Positions 61,538-64,000 of a stretch of DNA of 64,000 bases are shown here, in pieces. Position numbers and translations under genes: made by a program. The first letter of the stretch is position 1. The number at the start of each line of letters is the position of its first letter. Source of the stretch: Citrobacter sp. Marseille-Q6884. GTDB lineage: Bacteria > Pseudomonadota > Gammaproteobacteria > Enterobacterales > Enterobacteriaceae. Below the pieces are notes generated by a model. That model did no database searches, was not told the DNA's origin, and saw nothing but the letters and a program-made list of their open reading frames with translations. The stretch spans positions 558,001-622,000 of the forward strand of contig NZ_CAMDRE010000001.1 of assembly GCF_945906775.1 (NCBI RefSeq), in the 5' to 3' direction.

Positions 61538-61566
61538 AAAAACCCCGGAGCAAGCCCCAGGGTTTT
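61538..61566 (-). terminator. hairpin between ftsH and folP
   Basis: On the minus strand, AAAACCCTGGGGC-TTGC-TCCGGGGTTTTT forms an interrupted stem followed by a T-run, 31 nt after the ftsH stop. It should end most ftsH transcripts before folP. Confidence 0.75.
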
Positions 61567-61597
61567 CAATTAAAACATGGTCATCGGTAACGATAAC

Positions 61598-63529
61598 TTA
61601 TTTGTCGCCTAACTGCTCTGACATGTTGCCCGGATTCGGCGTACGCGGTTCATCGACCGGACGCGGTGCACTCGGGGTACCATTGTTGCCAGAGTTATTA
61701 GACGTACCGGACTCTTCCCAGCCCGCAGGCGGGCGCACATCACGACGAGCCATCAGGTCATCAATCTGCGGCGCATCGATGGTCTCATATTTCATGAGCG
61801 CATCTTTCATCGAGTGCAGAATGTCCAGGTTATCGTTCAGAAGGCGACGAGCACGGTCATAGTTACGTTCGATCAGCAACTTCACTTCCTGGTCGATGAT
61901 ACGCGCGGTTTCATCGGACATATGTTTTGCTTTCGCAACAGAGCGTCCCAGGAACACTTCGCCTTCTTCTTCCGCGTACAGCAACGGACCGAGTTTCTCA
62001 GAGAAGCCCCACTGAGTCACCATGTTACGCGCCAGATTGGTCGCGACTTTGATGTCGTTCGACGCACCGGTAGAAACATGTTCAACACCGTAGATGATCT
62101 CTTCAGCCAGACGACCGCCGTACAGCGTAGAAATCTGACTTTCCAGCTTCTGACGGCTGGCGCTGATTGCGTCGCCTTCAGGCAGGAAGAAGGTCACACC
62201 CAATGCACGACCACGCGGAATAATTGTCACTTTGTGGACCGGATCGTGTTCCGGCACCAGGCGACCGATAATCGCATGACCTGCTTCGTGGTACGCGGTG
62301 GATTCTTTCTGCGCTTCCGTCATCACCATGGAGCGACGTTCCGCACCCATCATGATTTTGTCTTTCGCTTTTTCGAACTCAACCATCGAGACAACACGTT
62401 TGTTGCCACGGGCAGCAAACAGTGCAGCTTCGTTGACCAGGTTCGCCAGGTCCGCACCGGAGAAGCCCGGGGTACCGCGGGCAATGATTGCCGCATCGAT
62501 ATCCGGCGCCAGCGGTACACGACGCATGTGAACTTTCAGGATCTGCTCACGACCACGAACGTCTGGCAGGCCAACCACAACCTGACGGTCGAAACGGCCA
62601 GGACGCAGCAGTGCCGGGTCCAGAACGTCCGGACGGTTAGTTGCCGCGATAACGATGATACCTTCGTTACCTTCAAAGCCATCCATCTCAACCAGCATCT
62701 GGTTCAGCGTTTGTTCACGTTCATCGTGACCACCGCCCAGACCCGCGCCACGCTGGCGACCTACGGCATCGATTTCATCGATGAAGATAATGCACGGTGC
62801 TGCTTTCTTGGCTTGTTCAAACATGTCACGCACACGAGATGCACCGACACCCACGAACATTTCCACGAAATCAGAACCAGAAATTGTGAAGAATGGAACC
62901 TTCGCTTCACCCGCGATGGCTTTTGCCAGCAGGGTTTTACCTGTACCCGGAGGACCGACCATCAGGACGCCTTTCGGGATTTTACCGCCCAGTTTCTGGA
63001 AACGGCTCGGTTCGCGCAGGTACTCAACCAGTTCCGCCACCTCTTCTTTCGCTTCGTCACAACCTGCAACGTCAGCAAAAGTGGTTTTGATCTGATCTTC
63101 CGTCAGCATGCGCGCTTTGCTCTTACCGAACGACATGGCACCTTTGCCACCGCCGCCCTGCATCTGACGCATGAAGAAGATCCAGACACCAATCAGCAGC
63201 AGCATTGGGAACCAGGAAATGAAGATAGAAGCCAGCAGGCTCGGCTCTTCAGGCGGCTCGCCAACAACCTTGACGTTTTTGGTCAGCAGGTTATCAAGCA
63301 GCTTCGGATCGTTAACCGGAATGTAGGTCGTGTAACGGTTACTGTCTTTCTTGGTAACGTTAATCTCACGTCCGTTGATACGCGCTTCACGAACCTGGTC
63401 CTGATTGACCTCTTGCAGAAAGGTAGAGTAATCCACCTTACGGCCATTAGACTCGCTGGGCCCAAAGCTCTGGAATACTGACATCAGCACAACGGCAATG
63501 ACCAGCCAGAGTATTAGGTTTTTCGCCAT
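61598..63529 (-). CDS. ftsH: membrane ATP-dependent zinc metalloprotease FtsH
   Basis: Hexameric AAA+ protease of the inner membrane that degrades LpxC, sigma 32, SecY and others. The 643-residue protein has two transmembrane helices (about 5-23 and 100-120), an AAA domain (Walker A GPPGTGKT 192-199, Walker B IIFIDE, SRH ATNRPDVLDPALLRPGRFDR) and the metalloprotease motif HEAGH. The ATG start at 63529 gives the E. coli-type N-terminus MAKNLILWLV. A TTG three codons upstream (63536-63538) has the better-spaced AAGAGG and may be an alternative start. It follows rlmE by 99 nt. Confidence 0.96.
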   Translation of the reverse strand: MAKNLILWLVIAVVLMSVFQSFGPSESNGRKVDYSTFLQEVNQDQVREARINGREINVTKKDSNRYTTYIPVNDPKLLDNLLTKNVKVVGEPPEEPSLLASIFISWFPMLLLIGVWIFFMRQMQGGGGKGAMSFGKSKARMLTEDQIKTTFADVAGCDEAKEEVAELVEYLREPSRFQKLGGKIPKGVLMVGPPGTGKTLLAKAIAGEAKVPFFTISGSDFVEMFVGVGASRVRDMFEQAKKAAPCIIFIDEIDAVGRQRGAGLGGGHDEREQTLNQMLVEMDGFEGNEGIIVIAATNRPDVLDPALLRPGRFDRQVVVGLPDVRGREQILKVHMRRVPLAPDIDAAIIARGTPGFSGADLANLVNEAALFAARGNKRVVSMVEFEKAKDKIMMGAERRSMVMTEAQKESTAYHEAGHAIIGRLVPEHDPVHKVTIIPRGRALGVTFFLPEGDAISASRQKLESQISTLYGGRLAEEIIYGVEHVSTGASNDIKVATNLARNMVTQWGFSEKLGPLLYAEEEGEVFLGRSVAKAKHMSDETARIIDQEVKLLIERNYDRARRLLNDNLDILHSMKDALMKYETIDAPQIDDLMARRDVRPPAGWEESGTSNNSGNNGTPSAPRPVDEPRTPNPGNMSEQLGDK

Positions 63530-63628
63530 GTCACTCAAGGGATTAACCTCTTATTACAACTGTGTTAAAAACAGCGTCAGGATACTCTATATCCAGCGTC
63601 TTTCAAACTTTCGTTTGAAATCTACCGG

Positions 63629-64000
63629 TTATGGTTTACGCCCGGTCGCTACAATGTACACTTCACGCGAACGGGCGCGGGAAGAGTCCGGCTTACGAAC
63701 TTTGACCTTCGTAAACAGGGAGCGAATCTCTCTTAGATACTCATCGAAACCTTCGCCCTGGAACACTTTCACTACAAAACTACCACCTGGCGCTAATACA
63801 TCACGAGCCATACCCAGCGCCAGTTCTACCAGATACATGGCCCGGGGAATATCCACTGCCGGTGTACCACACATATTTGGCGCCATATCAGACATGACCA
63901 CTTGTACTTTACTGTCACCTACTCGCTCAAGTAATGCTTTCAGGACTAATTCATCACGAAAGTCGCCCTGAAGGAAGTCCACTCCAACGATTGGATCCAT
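63629..64000 (-). CDS. rlmE: 23S rRNA (U2552) 2'-O-ribose methyltransferase RlmE (partial)
   Basis: Methylates U2552 in the ribosomal A-loop during 50S assembly; a heat-shock protein also called FtsJ or RrmJ. The C-terminal 123 or so residues are visible, reading from MDPIVGVDFLQGDFRDELVL to EVYIVATGRKP. They include catalytic D and K residues (VVMSDMAPNMCG and SFVVKVFQGEG). The N-terminal third (SAM-binding) lies beyond position 64000. The methionine at the right edge is internal and not the true start. It is cotranscribed with ftsH in E. coli. Confidence 0.95.
   Translation of the reverse strand: MDPIVGVDFLQGDFRDELVLKALLERVGDSKVQVVMSDMAPNMCGTPAVDIPRAMYLVELALGMARDVLAPGGSFVVKVFQGEGFDEYLREIRSLFTKVKVRKPDSSRARSREVYIVATGRKP

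Noticed and set aside
61814..63481. Plus-strand open frame of 555 codons antisense to ftsH
   Set aside because: It is a shadow of the strongly conserved ftsH frame, with unusual His/Phe/Thr/Asn composition and no family motif.

Overview
The window is chromosomal DNA of an enterobacterium close to Escherichia, Salmonella and Citrobacter. Most proteins look nearly identical to their E. coli K-12 counterparts and the gene order follows the E. coli tdc-to-rlmE stretch. The differences from K-12 (an ABC sugar cluster, a shorter aga cluster, a Fic gene and an iadA-type cluster) make Citrobacter my best guess, which the sequence alone cannot prove. I see no phage, insertion sequence or CRISPR array. 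Both edges cut a gene: tdcD at the left and rlmE at the right.

Layout. 1-4000: anaerobic threonine/serine operon tdcABCD (minus strand) behind a CRP-type promoter. 4000-5200: AT-rich spacer with one doubtful small ORF, then RNase P RNA (rnpB). 5200-11400: galactarate/glucarate catabolism, garPLRK divergent from garD. 11759-19022: a seven-gene unit not in K-12, with an ABC sugar importer (binding protein, two permeases, ATPase), a Gfo/Idh/MocA oxidoreductase with a cysteine cluster, a NagK-like ROK kinase and a DeoR-family regulator. 19348-27774: agaR and the GalNAc regulon kbaZ-agaVWEFA and agaS-kbaY, with AgaR-type operators. 27895-29762: a Fic-domain gene coupled to rsmI. 29826-40446: lpoA-yraN-diaA-dolP, yraR, yhbPQS, the anaerobic ubiquinone genes ubiTUV, yhbW and mtr. 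40579-53139: an ERIC element, then the minus-strand expression operon metY-rimP-nusA-infB-rbfA-truB-rpsO-pnp-nlpI-yrbN-deaD. 53484-55445: argG, leuU and secG. 55615-59270: a three-gene insertion (LysR regulator, isoaspartyl-dipeptidase-like amidohydrolase, DcuC-family permease). 59321-64000: glmM-folP-ftsH-rlmE.

How parts may work together. The ABC importer delivers unphosphorylated sugar, and the adjacent ROK kinase resembles N-acetylhexosamine kinases. Its product could enter the neighbouring Aga pathway (AgaA deacetylase, AgaS deaminase/isomerase, KbaY/KbaZ aldolase), giving a PTS-independent route beside AgaVWEF. This is inference. The insertion between secG and glmM looks like a self-contained, regulated unit for isoaspartyl or related acidic compounds. 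Most other genes are core enterobacterial functions with expected start sites, terminators and REP/BIME elements.
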